A stretch of 64,000 nucleotides of DNA. It comes from CAJCJE01 sp963818685 (GTDB taxonomy: Bacteria; Actinomycetota; Actinomycetes; Mycobacteriales; Pseudonocardiaceae). Location of the stretch: assembly GCA_963818685.1 (NCBI GenBank), contig CAWFTJ010000004.1, positions 248,001-312,000 of the forward strand, read 5' to 3'. Shown one piece after another: positions 1 to 8,036 of this stretch; positions within the stretch are counted from its first letter, which is position 1, and each line of letters opens with the position of its first letter. The notes under the pieces were generated by a model, which made no database searches, had not been told where the DNA came from, and saw nothing but the letters and a program-made list of their open reading frames with translations. Position numbers and translations under genes: made by a program.

Positions 1-510
1 CCGACCGCCGCCGGTGCCGACCTCCGCGCTCTCCAGCCGCAGCGGTCGCCGGTAGAACCCCTTCACCAGGTGCACGCCGGGCACGCAGAGCATCGGGCCG
101 AGCAGCGCAGTGACGAAGCCGGGATCGGGATCGATCAGATCCGAGTCGAGAAACACCAACACGTCGGCATCGGTGGCGGCGAGCGAACGCCACAGCACCT
201 CGCCCTTGCCGGGTAACAGCGCCAGTTCGGGCAGCACCTCGTCGCGCGCGACCACCCGCGCGCCCGCCTCGGTGGCGACCGCGACCGTGCGATCGGTCGA
301 ACCCGAGTCGACCACGACGCACTCGTCGACCACCGAACCGACCAGCGGCAGCACCGACGCGATCACCCCGGCTACGGTGTCCTGTTCGTTCAGCGCCGGC
401 AACACCACGCCGACCGTGCGACCACCCTTGGCCGCCAACAGTTCCTGAACTGTCCACTCCGGACTCTGCCAGGTCCGCTCCGCGAACCAGTCGCGACTCG
501 ACGCGCGCAT
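1..510 (-). CDS. gpgS: Glucosyl-3-phosphoglycerate synthase, 5' part (runs off window)
   Basis: Retaining GT2/GT81-type glycosyltransferase that moves glucose from an NDP-glucose donor to 3-phosphoglycerate, the first step to methylglucose lipopolysaccharides and glucosylglycerate. Exactly 170 codons are present from the ATG at 510 to the window edge. Visible family motifs are VVLPALNEQ near residue 36, VVVDSGSTDRT (donor binding), LPGKGEVLWRSL, the metal-binding VFLDSDLIDPD, and VKGFYRRPL. Its ATG shares one base with the stop codon of the upstream folP2-like gene (TGATG), so the two are probably translated together. The same folP2-gpgS pair occurs in mycobacteria. The C-terminal half is outside the window. 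Confidence 0.93.
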   Translation of the reverse strand, partial: MRASSRDWFAERTWQSPEWTVQELLAAKGGRTVGVVLPALNEQDTVAGVIASVLPLVGSVVDECVVVDSGSTDRTVAVATEAGARVVARDEVLPELALLPGKGEVLWRSLAATDADVLVFLDSDLIDPDPGFVTALLGPMLCVPGVHLVKGFYRRPLRLESAEVGTGGGR

Positions 511-1400
511 CAGGCCAGCGCCCGCAACACCCGCGCCGGCGGCCGGGTGCCCGCGATGCTGGCCACCATGTCCACCACCTGCCGGGTGCGCCGTGCCTCG
601 TGCGCCCGGAACACCCGCGCCCCGCGCCAGGCGGCCACCGAGGTCGCGGCGAGCGTGCCGTCCACCCGGTCGGCCAGCTCGACGCCGAGGGTCTCGCCGA
701 TGAAGTCCTTGTTGGACAACGCCATCAGCACCGGCCAGCCGGTCGCGACCAGTTCGTCCAGCCTGCGCAGCAGTTCCAGCCCGTGCCAGGTGTTCTTGCC
801 GAAGTCGTGCGTCGGATCGATCAGCACGCCCTGCCTCGGCACGCCAAGCGCGACCACCCGCTCCGCCGACGTGACCAGCTCGGCGACCACGTCCGCGACC
901 ACGTCGGCGTAGCGCACCCGGTGCGGGTCGGTGCGCGGCGCCAGCCGGCCGGTGTGCGAGCAGACCAGTCCAGCCCCGTACTCGGCCGCGATCTCCGCCA
1001 ATCGGGGATCGACGCCGGCCCAGGTGTCGTTGATCAGGTCCGCGCCTGCCTCGCACGCGGCCGCGCCCACCTCGTGCCGCCAGGTGTCGACCGAGATGAC
1101 GATGTCCGGATGACGCTCGCGGACGGTCGCCACGAACGGCACCACCCTGCGCAGCTCCTCATCGGCGTCCACGCCCTCACCGTGCGCGCCGGCCCGCACA
1201 CCGCCGATGTCCACGATGTCCGCTCCGTCGGCGATCACCGCGTCCACCCGAGCCAGCGCGGCCGGATCGCCGAAGGTGGCGCCACGGTCGTAGAAGGAGT
1301 CCCGCGTTCGGTTGACGATCGCCATCACCAGGGCGCGGTCGGTAGCCACCGGGCGGCCGCGGAAGCGCAGGTCATCCGTCACAACGCCCGATCGTGCCAT
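510..1400 (-). CDS. folP2: Dihydropteroate synthase paralogue, FolP2 type
   Basis: A 296-residue TIM-barrel protein of the pterin-binding family. The N-terminal motif reads AIVNRTRDSFYDRG (residues 28-40) and the next DIVDIGGVRAGA, where true FolP1 enzymes have MGVLNVTPDSF and VDVGGESTRPG. The body closely follows mycobacterial FolP2 as I recall it (DTWRHEV, ADLINDTW, DPTHDFGKNTWHG, MALSNKDFIGETLG). FolP2 of Mycobacterium leprae is reported to lack dihydropteroate synthase activity, so the role is more likely tied to the overlapping gpgS than to folate synthesis. The start is ATG at 1400 and the stop overlaps the gpgS start by one base. Family assignment is firm; enzymatic function is uncertain. 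Confidence 0.9.
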   Translation of the reverse strand: MARSGVVTDDLRFRGRPVATDRALVMAIVNRTRDSFYDRGATFGDPAALARVDAVIADGADIVDIGGVRAGAHGEGVDADEELRRVVPFVATVRERHPDIVISVDTWRHEVGAAACEAGADLINDTWAGVDPRLAEIAAEYGAGLVCSHTGRLAPRTDPHRVRYADVVADVVAELVTSAERVVALGVPRQGVLIDPTHDFGKNTWHGLELLRRLDELVATGWPVLMALSNKDFIGETLGVELADRVDGTLAATSVAAWRGARVFRAHEARRTRQVVDMVASIAGTRPPARVLRALA

Positions 1401-1520
1401 GCGGGTGGGGTGATACGCCGAACGGGTGTTAGCAAGTCAACGGCCGATGGGCGGCCTTCGACTCCCTGGTCAGGGGTCAGTCCGGGTACTCTCGGATGAG
1501 CCCCAGAAGGAGGATGCGCG

Positions 1521-2192
1521 GTGCTGTACACGGTGAGCCGGGCCACATTGGCTCCGTTGGCCAGGGCGCTCTATCGACCCACCCTCGAAGGTCTGGAGAA
1601 CGTGCCTCGCACTGGCCCGGTGATCCTGGCCGGCAACCACCTCTCCGTGATCGACAGCTTCCTCATCCCGCTTTTCGCGCGCCGCCCGGTGGCCTTCCTG
1701 GCCAAGGCCGAGTACTTCGAGGGCCGCAAGCTGCGCCAGCGCGCGGTCGGCAAGTTCATGGGCGCGTTCGGCGCCGTGCCGGTCAAGCGCGGCGCCGGCC
1801 GCTCCGCGATCGCCGCCCTCGACACCCTGACCGACCTGCTGCAGGAGGGCCAGGCCATCGGCATCCACCCGGAGGGCACCCGCTCGCTGGACGGCAGGCT
1901 GCACCGCGGCCACACCGGTGTCGCGCAACTCGCGCTGACCACCGGCGCCCCGGTCGTGCCGCTCGGCCTGATCGGCACCGAGTCCGTACTGCCGGTCGGC
2001 GCCAAGATGCTCAAGCTCGGCGGCCGGTTCACCATGCGCTTCGGCAAGCCGCTGGACTTCGCCCGCTACGAGGGCCTCGCCGACTCGCCCGCCATCCGCC
2101 GCTCGGTGACCGACGAGATCATGTACGCCATCCTCGAACTGTCCGACCAGGTCTACGTGGACGCCTACCACAAGCGTCCCAACGCGGCCTGA
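1521..2192 (+). CDS. 1-acyl-sn-glycerol-3-phosphate acyltransferase family (PlsC-like)
   Basis: A 223-residue membrane-associated acyltransferase that would acylate lysophosphatidate or a related glycerolipid. The catalytic H-x4-D box is NHLSVID (H40, D45) and the substrate-binding block is HPEGTRS (E118-G-T-R121). LPVGAKM and the segment after it also match the family. Start is GTG at 1521, 7 bases after an AGAAGGAGG ribosome-binding site. It converges on the LOG-Nudix gene with only 2 bases between stop codons. The exact acyl acceptor cannot be told from sequence. Confidence 0.88.
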   Translation: MLYTVSRATLAPLARALYRPTLEGLENVPRTGPVILAGNHLSVIDSFLIPLFARRPVAFLAKAEYFEGRKLRQRAVGKFMGAFGAVPVKRGAGRSAIAALDTLTDLLQEGQAIGIHPEGTRSLDGRLHRGHTGVAQLALTTGAPVVPLGLIGTESVLPVGAKMLKLGGRFTMRFGKPLDFARYEGLADSPAIRRSVTDEIMYAILELSDQVYVDAYHKRPNAA

Positions 2193-2194
2193 TC

Positions 2195-3178
2195 TCAGCT
2201 GACCAAGCCCCGCTCGGCCAGCGTGCGCAGCACCTGCCGGCCGGCGGGGGCCAGTTTGTGCGCGTCCGCGACGCCGATCCAGGCCAGCTCGGCGATCTCG
2301 GCCCCCGGCGTGAGTTCGCCCTCATGCTCGGCCCAGTAACAGGCCATCCGCACCAGCCGCCCGTCCGCCCAGCCGTCCGCCTTGTCCTGCACCAGGTCGA
2401 ACAGGCGCATGCTGGCCGGGTCGATCCGGACGCCCAGTTCCTCGGCGATCTCCCGCGCCAGCCCGCTCGGGTCGCTCTCGCCCTGCTCACGCTTGCCACC
2501 GGGCAGGTAGAAATGCGCCTTGCCGCGCGTGCGCACGTTGAGCAGCTTGCCGTCTCGCACCAGGATCCAGGCCAGCACGTCGATCGGCTCGTCGGTGGAT
2601 TTCACCGGCTCCGGCGCCGACTCCCACTTGCTCGCCGGCGCGCGGTAGTCCGTGAAGCCGTCCAACAGAATCGCGGGATCGGCGTCGACCGCGAGCATGT
2701 CCCGATAGGCGGGGCGCAGGAAACCCGTGTCCACCATGTGCTCCACCATGGTGAGCAGCGGCTGGTAGAAGCCGCCGACGTCGACGAGGCCGATCGGCTT
2801 GTCGTGCAGGCCAAGCTGCGCCCACGTCCACATCTCGAACAGTTCCTCCAGCGTGCCGGCACCGCCGGGCAGCGCGAGGAACCCGTCGGCCAACTGAGCC
2901 ATGCGCGCCTTGCGCTCGTGCATGTTCGCCACGACATGCAGTTCCGACAGCCCGGGATGAGCGATCTCGCGGCCGGCCAGATGATCCGGGATCACGCCGA
3001 TGGCCTCGCCACCCGCCCCGATCACCGCGTCCGCCACCGCACCCATGGTGCCGACGCTGGCTCCGCCGTAGACAAGGCCGATACCGCGCTCGGCAAGCAG
3101 TCTGCCCAGCGCCACGGCCGCCACCAGGTAGTCCTGACCCTTACCTGTCGACGAGCCACAGTAAACACATACGCGCAC
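2195..3178 (-). CDS. LOG-family phosphoribohydrolase fused to a Nudix hydrolase
   Basis: 327 residues in two domains. Residues 1-180 form a LOG/TIGR00730 Rossmann domain with YCGSS at the N-terminus and the signature PGGAGTLEE at 104-112; such enzymes release adenine-type bases from nucleoside 5'-monophosphates. After a linker near residue 190, residues 198-327 form a Nudix domain with a complete box (G228 to V250, containing REIAEELG) that would cleave a nucleoside diphosphate linkage. Start is GTG at 3178 with a TAGGAT box 6 bases upstream and no clear ribosome-binding site, suggesting a leaderless mRNA. A stand-alone LOG paralogue lies directly upstream, 25 bases away. The combined function, perhaps nucleotide house-cleaning, is inference. 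Confidence 0.87.
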   Translation of the reverse strand: MRVCVYCGSSTGKGQDYLVAAVALGRLLAERGIGLVYGGASVGTMGAVADAVIGAGGEAIGVIPDHLAGREIAHPGLSELHVVANMHERKARMAQLADGFLALPGGAGTLEELFEMWTWAQLGLHDKPIGLVDVGGFYQPLLTMVEHMVDTGFLRPAYRDMLAVDADPAILLDGFTDYRAPASKWESAPEPVKSTDEPIDVLAWILVRDGKLLNVRTRGKAHFYLPGGKREQGESDPSGLAREIAEELGVRIDPASMRLFDLVQDKADGWADGRLVRMACYWAEHEGELTPGAEIAELAWIGVADAHKLAPAGRQVLRTLAERGLVS

Positions 3179-3184
3179 GCGATA

Positions 3185-3190
3185 ATCCTA
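3185..3190 (-). promoter_or_regulatory. -10 box for leaderless LOG-Nudix mRNA
   Basis: TAGGAT on the minus strand ends 6 bases before the GTG at 3178, the spacing expected if transcription starts on the start codon. No good -35 was seen. Confidence 0.45.
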
Positions 3191-3203
3191 AAACGACGCC
3201 GAC

Positions 3204-3983
3204 TCAGTGCGCCTTGGTCCACGCCTCGTAGGACTCCTCGACCACCCGCACCGCATCGTCGATGTCGTCGGTCAGGTACAGCAGGTCCAGGTCCTTCTCG
3301 GACAGTTTGCCGCCGCCGAAAGCCTGATCGCGCACCCAGTCGTAAAGCCCCTGCCAGTACGACTTGCCGAACAGCACCACCGGGAACTTGGTGACCTTCT
3401 TGGTCTGCACCAACGTCAGCGACTCGAACAACTCGTCCAGCGTGCCGAACCCGCCCGGCAGGCAGATGATCGCCTGCGCGTACTTCATGAACATGGTCTT
3501 GCGCACGAAGAAGTAGCGGAAGTTCACGCCAAGGTCGACCCACGGGTTCAGGCCCTGCTCGAACGGCAGCTCGATGCCAAGCCCGATGGACAGCCCACCA
3601 GCCTCGGCGCAGCCCCGGTTCACCGCCTCCATCGTGCCCGGCCCACCGCCGGTGATCACCGCATAACCGGCGGCGGCCAGCGCCGCGCCCAGTTCGCGGC
3701 CCTGCTCGTACTCGGGGTGGTCCCGCCCGGTGCGCGCCGACCCGAACACGGTCACCGCCTTGGGCACCTCGGCGAGCGCGCCGAAACCCTCCACGAACTC
3801 GGCCTGGATGCGCAGCACCCGCCACGGGTCGGTGTGCACCCAGTCGGTCGGCCCGCGCGAGTCGAGCAGCCGCTGGTCGGTGGTGGTCGCCTCGGCCATC
3901 CGCGACCCACGCAGGGTCACCGGGCCGCGCTGGCGCTCCGGCGGATGCTGCCGATCCTGCTGACCGTTGTTCTGTGCCGTCAC
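3204..3983 (-). CDS. LOG-family protein (TIGR00730)
   Basis: A 259-residue LOG protein, the counterpart of Rv1205 by position. After a 70-residue N-terminal extension come TVFGSAR, VITGGGPGTMEA and the signature PGGFGTLDE (176-184), the nucleotide-binding and catalytic region of cytokinin riboside 5'-monophosphate phosphoribohydrolases. It probably hydrolyses the N-glycosidic bond of AMP-like nucleotides. The GTG start at 3983 is preceded by TAGACT at 6 bases, so translation is probably leaderless. Related to the N-terminal half of the next gene, but the two are divergent enough not to be a recent duplication. Confidence 0.87.
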   Translation of the reverse strand: MTAQNNGQQDRQHPPERQRGPVTLRGSRMAEATTTDQRLLDSRGPTDWVHTDPWRVLRIQAEFVEGFGALAEVPKAVTVFGSARTGRDHPEYEQGRELGAALAAAGYAVITGGGPGTMEAVNRGCAEAGGLSIGLGIELPFEQGLNPWVDLGVNFRYFFVRKTMFMKYAQAIICLPGGFGTLDELFESLTLVQTKKVTKFPVVLFGKSYWQGLYDWVRDQAFGGGKLSEKDLDLLYLTDDIDDAVRVVEESYEAWTKAH

Positions 3984-3989
3984 GGAGCG

Positions 3990-3995
3990 AGTCTA
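3990..3995 (-). promoter_or_regulatory. -10 box for leaderless LOG gene
   Basis: TAGACT on the minus strand with 6 bases to the GTG start at 3983, matching the leaderless pattern seen at several other genes in this window. Confidence 0.5.
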
Positions 3996-4035
3996 GGCGC
4001 GCTCCGTGACGGCACGTCGAACACCTCGGAAACGA

Positions 4036-6060
4036 TCAGCCGGTGATGCTGTCCCCGTACTCCGCGTGCCCGACGAACCGGCGTTGGAAGGCCGCGTCGC
4101 CGTCGACCGTCGCGGTCAGGTCGTACCAGCCCTTGGCCAGGTCGACCACGTCGATCTCCTCGGTCACGGTCTGCCCGGCACCGACGTGGAACGTGCCAGG
4201 CAGGCCGTGCTGACCGGCCAGCCGCACCGTGGCGGCCGCCGACCCGCCGTTGTCGATCGCGACCTTCAGGCACCGGCCGTCGACGGTCACCGCGACCTCG
4301 ACCCCGGCCCCCTTCCCGTTGCCGGCGAAGGTGCGCAGGAACCGGTTCGGTCCGTGCACCGCAACGCGGTACGCGCCGCTCACCGGCACGCTGACCTGCC
4401 CGGACCCGTGCGGCGCCACGTCCTGCCGAACAATCGCCGACCCGGTCGGGTAGACCTGCAACTGCACCGCGCTCGCGCCCGAGTTCGCCAGGTGCACGGT
4501 CAGCGACGAGCCGTCCTCGGCCAGCCGCGCGTTCGCGACCGCCTGGTACGGGATGGCCCGCGCGGGCCGGAAGCCGGGCTCCTGCTTCGGGTCGGTCTGC
4601 TGCCCCTCGGCGGGCGGGGTCGGCGTCGGCAGCTTCGACTGGGTCTGGTCCGCGATCGCCTGCAACCTGGCCGTGTCCGGCAGCAGCGGGATGCCCGGAT
4701 TCCACGCCGAGAAGTCGAACGCGCTGGTCAGATCGCCGCAGATCGAGCGCCGCCAGGCCGAGATGTTCGGCTCCTTGACACCCGTCCACCGCTCAAGGAA
4801 GCGCAGCACCGAGGTGTGGTCGAACACCTGCGAGTTCACCCAGCCGCCGCGGCTCCACGGCGAGATCACCATCATCGGCACCCGAGGCCCGAGCCCGATC
4901 GGCAGCCCGCCGATGTACTCGTCCTCGGTGCCCGTTGGCGCGGTCGGCGGCACGACGTGGTCGAAGAACCCGTCGTTCTCGTCGAAGTTCAGGAACAACG
5001 CTGTGCTGTCCCACAGCTTCTGGTTGCCCCACAACGCCTTCAGCACCGTGCTCACGTACACCGCGCCGTCCACCGGCCGCGCCGCCGGGTGCTCGCACCA
5101 GCGGTACGGCGCCACGATCCAGGACACCTTCGGCAGGTTCCCCGACTCGCACGCGGCGATGAAATCGGACAGTACGTGCCTCGGGTTCATGCCCTGACCC
5201 GAGTCGGGCAGCCACTGCTTGATCACGTTCGCCCGCGCCGCCAACTGCTGCTTGGCCGGATCCGAGCTGTTCAGCGCGTCGTGATAGGCGTGGAACAGCC
5301 ACAGCGGGTTGTCGCCGTAGTCGCCGACCCAGCCGTCGTTGCCGTCGCCGACCTCCTTGTTCGCGAAGATCTGCCAGGACACGCCCGCGTCCTGCAGCCG
5401 CTCAGGGTAGGTCGGCCAGGACAGCACCGGCAGGTAGTCGTCCGGGTTGTAGTTGATCGGCCCGCCGAACCTGCCGGCCGGGTCGATCGTGCCGGTCCAG
5501 TGGTAGAGCCGGTTCGGCGTGGTCGGGCCCTGCACCGAGCAGAAGTAGTGGTCGCAGATGGTGAAAGCGTCCGCGAGCGCACGCTGGAACGGGATGTCAG
5601 CTTCGGTGAAGTAACCCATGGTCAGCTCGGACTTGTTGGGAATCCAGGCGTCGTACGCGCCGTTGTCCCACGCGTTGTGCGTCGGCTGCCAACTGTGGTC
5701 GAGGTCGCCAAGATCCTGACCGTCCACTGTGGAAGTGTCAACGTGGAACGGCAGTAAGTACCCGCCGTCCGTCCGCTTCGCGTCCGGCTGGTGAAAAGCG
5801 CTGCGCCCACCGGGCAGATCGATCGCGGTCCGGTCCCCGAACCCGCGAACCCCGCGCATGGTGCCGAAGTAGTGGTCGAAGGACCGGTTCTCCTGCATCA
5901 GAATGACGACGTGCTCGACATCGTCCAACCTGCCCCGCTTGCGCGGCGCGGCGAGCGCCTCCGCCATTCCCGACGGCAGCCCGCTGAGCACACCACCCGC
6001 TGCCGCGGCAGCCGCGGCACCGCCGATGAATCGTCTACGGTTGAAACCCGACTCGACCAT
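4036..6060 (-). CDS. Tat-exported phosphocholine-type phospholipase C
   Basis: A 674-residue secreted phosphoesterase of the AcpA/phospholipase C family, which cleaves the phosphodiester of phosphatidylcholine or related lipids. A twin-arginine signal peptide (NRRRF at 7-11, then an alanine-rich core to about residue 38) directs folded export. Catalytic-domain motifs are ENRSFDHYFGT (57-67), GPTTPNRLYHWTG and FDENDGFFDHV. Two C-terminal DUF756 beta domains occupy about 500-674. The chosen ATG at 6060 places the signal peptide correctly; the frame stays open upstream to 6243 but that part does not look like a signal peptide. The gene interrupts the LOG-dapE order known from mycobacteria. Confidence 0.9.
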   Translation of the reverse strand: MVESGFNRRRFIGGAAAAAAAGGVLSGLPSGMAEALAAPRKRGRLDDVEHVVILMQENRSFDHYFGTMRGVRGFGDRTAIDLPGGRSAFHQPDAKRTDGGYLLPFHVDTSTVDGQDLGDLDHSWQPTHNAWDNGAYDAWIPNKSELTMGYFTEADIPFQRALADAFTICDHYFCSVQGPTTPNRLYHWTGTIDPAGRFGGPINYNPDDYLPVLSWPTYPERLQDAGVSWQIFANKEVGDGNDGWVGDYGDNPLWLFHAYHDALNSSDPAKQQLAARANVIKQWLPDSGQGMNPRHVLSDFIAACESGNLPKVSWIVAPYRWCEHPAARPVDGAVYVSTVLKALWGNQKLWDSTALFLNFDENDGFFDHVVPPTAPTGTEDEYIGGLPIGLGPRVPMMVISPWSRGGWVNSQVFDHTSVLRFLERWTGVKEPNISAWRRSICGDLTSAFDFSAWNPGIPLLPDTARLQAIADQTQSKLPTPTPPAEGQQTDPKQEPGFRPARAIPYQAVANARLAEDGSSLTVHLANSGASAVQLQVYPTGSAIVRQDVAPHGSGQVSVPVSGAYRVAVHGPNRFLRTFAGNGKGAGVEVAVTVDGRCLKVAIDNGGSAAATVRLAGQHGLPGTFHVGAGQTVTEEIDVVDLAKGWYDLTATVDGDAAFQRRFVGHAEYGDSITG

Positions 6061-6181
6061 CTCAACTGGCCCCTTCCACTGGACAAACGCCGCAGGCAGC
6101 CAAACAGCAGAAGGCGAATGGCGCCACGCTTGACTGTTAACGTGAGGTGGCCATTGCCGAGCGCGGATGTGGCGGGAAGCT

Positions 6182-7261
6182 TCAGCCGAGAAGAAACGCC
6201 CGCAACAACCGGGCATATTGGCTGATCTGCACTGCCGGCACATGTTCCTGCTTGGTGTGCGCCAACGTCGGATCGCCCGGCCCGAAGTTCACCGCAGGCA
6301 GCCCGAGGGCCGCGAACCGCGCCACATCGGTCCAGCCCAGCTTGGCAGCTGGCGAACCGCCCGTCGCCGCCAACAACTCCTGCGCCAACGGAGCCGACAA
6401 CCCAGGAGCCGCGGCAGGCGCCATGTCACGCACGATGACCTCGAACCCGTCGAACACCTCGCGCAGATGCGCCTCGGCGTCCTCCGGCGTCCGATCCGGC
6501 GCGAACCGGTGGTTCACGGTCAGCACGCACTCGTCCGGCACCACGTTTCCCGCGACCCCACCGCCGATCCGGACCGCCTGCAACCCCTCGCGATAGGTGC
6601 ACCCGTCGATGTCCACGATGCGCGGCCGGTAATCCGCCAGGCGGCGCAACACCTCGCCCATCCCGTGGATCGCGTTGACCCCCATCCACGCGCGCGCCGT
6701 GTGCGCCCGTTGCCCCTCGGTCCGCACCTCGATCCGCATCGTCCCCTGGCAACCGGCCTCGACGATCACATTGGACGGTTCGCCCACGATCGCCAGATCC
6801 CCCGCCAGCCACTCCGGCAACTCCCGCTCGATCCGCCCCAACCCGTTGCGCGCGGCGTCGGTCTCCTCGCAGTCGTAGAAGATGAACGTCACATCGTGCA
6901 CAGGCTCGGCAACGGTGGCAGCCAGATGCAGCGCGACAGCGTCACCGCTTTTCATGTCCACCGTCCCGCACCCGTGCAGGACGAGATCCTCACCAGCCCC
7001 GGTCCGCCGATGCGGCACATTGTCGTTGATCGGCACGGTATCCAGATGTCCCGCGAAGATCACCCGATGGCGCCGCCCCAGATTCGTCCTGGCCAACACC
7101 GTGTTCCCCGACCGCACCGACTCCAGGTGTGGAGCCTGCCGGGCGAGCGCCTCCTGCACGGCATCGGCCAACCTCAGCTCGTCCCCGAACACGCTCGGAA
7201 TGTCGACGAGGGTCGCGGTCAACTCGATCGGGTCGATAGTGAGATCAAGAGAATCGGTCAC
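6182..7261 (-). CDS. dapE: Succinyl-diaminopimelate desuccinylase
   Basis: 359-residue dinuclear zinc M20 peptidase-family enzyme that removes succinate from N-succinyl-LL-diaminopimelate in lysine and peptidoglycan-precursor synthesis. Metal and catalytic motifs are GHLDTVP (H72, D74), GTVDMKSG (D102), CEET (E132, E133) and GEPSN; the C-terminal AHTKQEHV supplies the last metal ligand. The GTG start at 7261 is chosen because the homologous region begins there and TACGGT lies 7 bases upstream, a leaderless arrangement. dapD lies 0.8 kb away on the opposite strand. Confidence 0.94.
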   Translation of the reverse strand: MTDSLDLTIDPIELTATLVDIPSVFGDELRLADAVQEALARQAPHLESVRSGNTVLARTNLGRRHRVIFAGHLDTVPINDNVPHRRTGAGEDLVLHGCGTVDMKSGDAVALHLAATVAEPVHDVTFIFYDCEETDAARNGLGRIERELPEWLAGDLAIVGEPSNVIVEAGCQGTMRIEVRTEGQRAHTARAWMGVNAIHGMGEVLRRLADYRPRIVDIDGCTYREGLQAVRIGGGVAGNVVPDECVLTVNHRFAPDRTPEDAEAHLREVFDGFEVIVRDMAPAAAPGLSAPLAQELLAATGGSPAAKLGWTDVARFAALGLPAVNFGPGDPTLAHTKQEHVPAVQISQYARLLRAFLLG

Positions 7262-7268
7262 GCAGATC

Positions 7269-7274
7269 ACCGTA
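7269..7274 (-). promoter_or_regulatory. -10 box for leaderless dapE
   Basis: TACGGT on the minus strand, 7 bases before the GTG of dapE. No ribosome-binding site intervenes. Confidence 0.5.
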
Positions 7275-7367
7275 CCCACCCAAGCCACGGCACCCAGCCC
7301 TCCCGCCAAGGCGTCAGCCAGGCGTACTACCGTCAAGAAGCACCCCGTTACGCAGAAAGGTCGCCCC

Positions 7368-7811
7368 ATGCGCCGCCGCGCCATGATCGCCGGCATCGCC
7401 CTAGCCGCCGTCCTCGCTCTCGCCGGATGCGCCGACACCCAGCCCGGCGACGTCAACAACGGCCCCGGCTACACCGACTCCATCAGCGACCTGCTGGTCA
7501 AGATCCCGGCCCTGCAGAACGACCCGTGCCGCAGCACCAAGGCCACCCAGATCTACCCCAACTGCGGCCGCTACGTCACCGAGGTCTCCAACGTCGTCGA
7601 CGCGGTGCGCGCCGAGCTGCCCAACCGGCCCGACCTGACCAAGAACCTGCAGAACGCGGTCAACAACTACCAGCAGCTGCGCTGCGAGCTGGTCAACAAC
7701 GACGCCAACCCCACCCAGGCCAAGAACTGCCCCGCCGCCCTGCGCACCATCGGCAGCGAACTCGACACGGTGGACAAAACCCTCAGCACCCTCCCCACCG
7801 GCACCCCCTGA
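7368..7811 (+). CDS. Small secreted lipoprotein, unknown function
   Basis: 147 residues. A lipoprotein signal peptide (MRRRAMIAG, hydrophobic core, lipobox LAGC with Cys near residue 21) predicts attachment to the outer face of the membrane. The mature part is helical-looking with two Cys pairs and no family I recognise. ATG at 7368 follows a GAAAGG ribosome-binding site. It is divergent from dapE and upstream of dapD, separated from dapD by a repetitive 225-base gap. Position between dap genes does not by itself imply a lysine role. Confidence 0.8.
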   Translation: MRRRAMIAGIALAAVLALAGCADTQPGDVNNGPGYTDSISDLLVKIPALQNDPCRSTKATQIYPNCGRYVTEVSNVVDAVRAELPNRPDLTKNLQNAVNNYQQLRCELVNNDANPTQAKNCPAALRTIGSELDTVDKTLSTLPTGTP

Positions 7812-7817
7812 TCCCTC

Positions 7818-7930
7818 GCTCCCAGCCCACTCCCCTGACCCCTTCACTCCCAGCCCCTTCACTCCCAGCCCACTCACTCCCAGCCCACTCGGCCCAGCCC
7901 ACTCGGCCCCAGCCCACTCAATCGGCCCAC
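7818..7930. repeat. Degenerate tandem CCCAGCCCACTC repeats
   Basis: Just after the lipoprotein stop, the unit CCCAGCCCACTC and close variants recur about six times over 110 bases. The plus strand is almost free of G, so the array could form no stable plus-strand hairpin; the C-rich transcript is reminiscent of a Rho utilisation site. Function is inference. Confidence 0.7.
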
Positions 7931-8023
7931 GCCCCGTCGCCCCGGCCGCCGCCTCTTAGCAGACCGACCAGCCCCTCGCCACACGCCCGATAAGTCCAAT
8001 TCTCTGCGGCGCAAGCCCTGCAC

Positions 8024-8029
8024 TACCGT
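8024..8029 (+). promoter_or_regulatory. -10 box for leaderless dapD
   Basis: TACCGT, 7 bases before the GTG of dapD at 8037, with no ribosome-binding site between. Confidence 0.5.
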
Positions 8030-8036
8030 ATTCGTC

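Noticed and set aside
1496..3394. A 632-codon plus-strand frame crossing the acyltransferase and LOG-Nudix genes
   Set aside because: It is a reading of both real genes in wrong frames, with Arg/Pro/Gly-rich low-complexity product.
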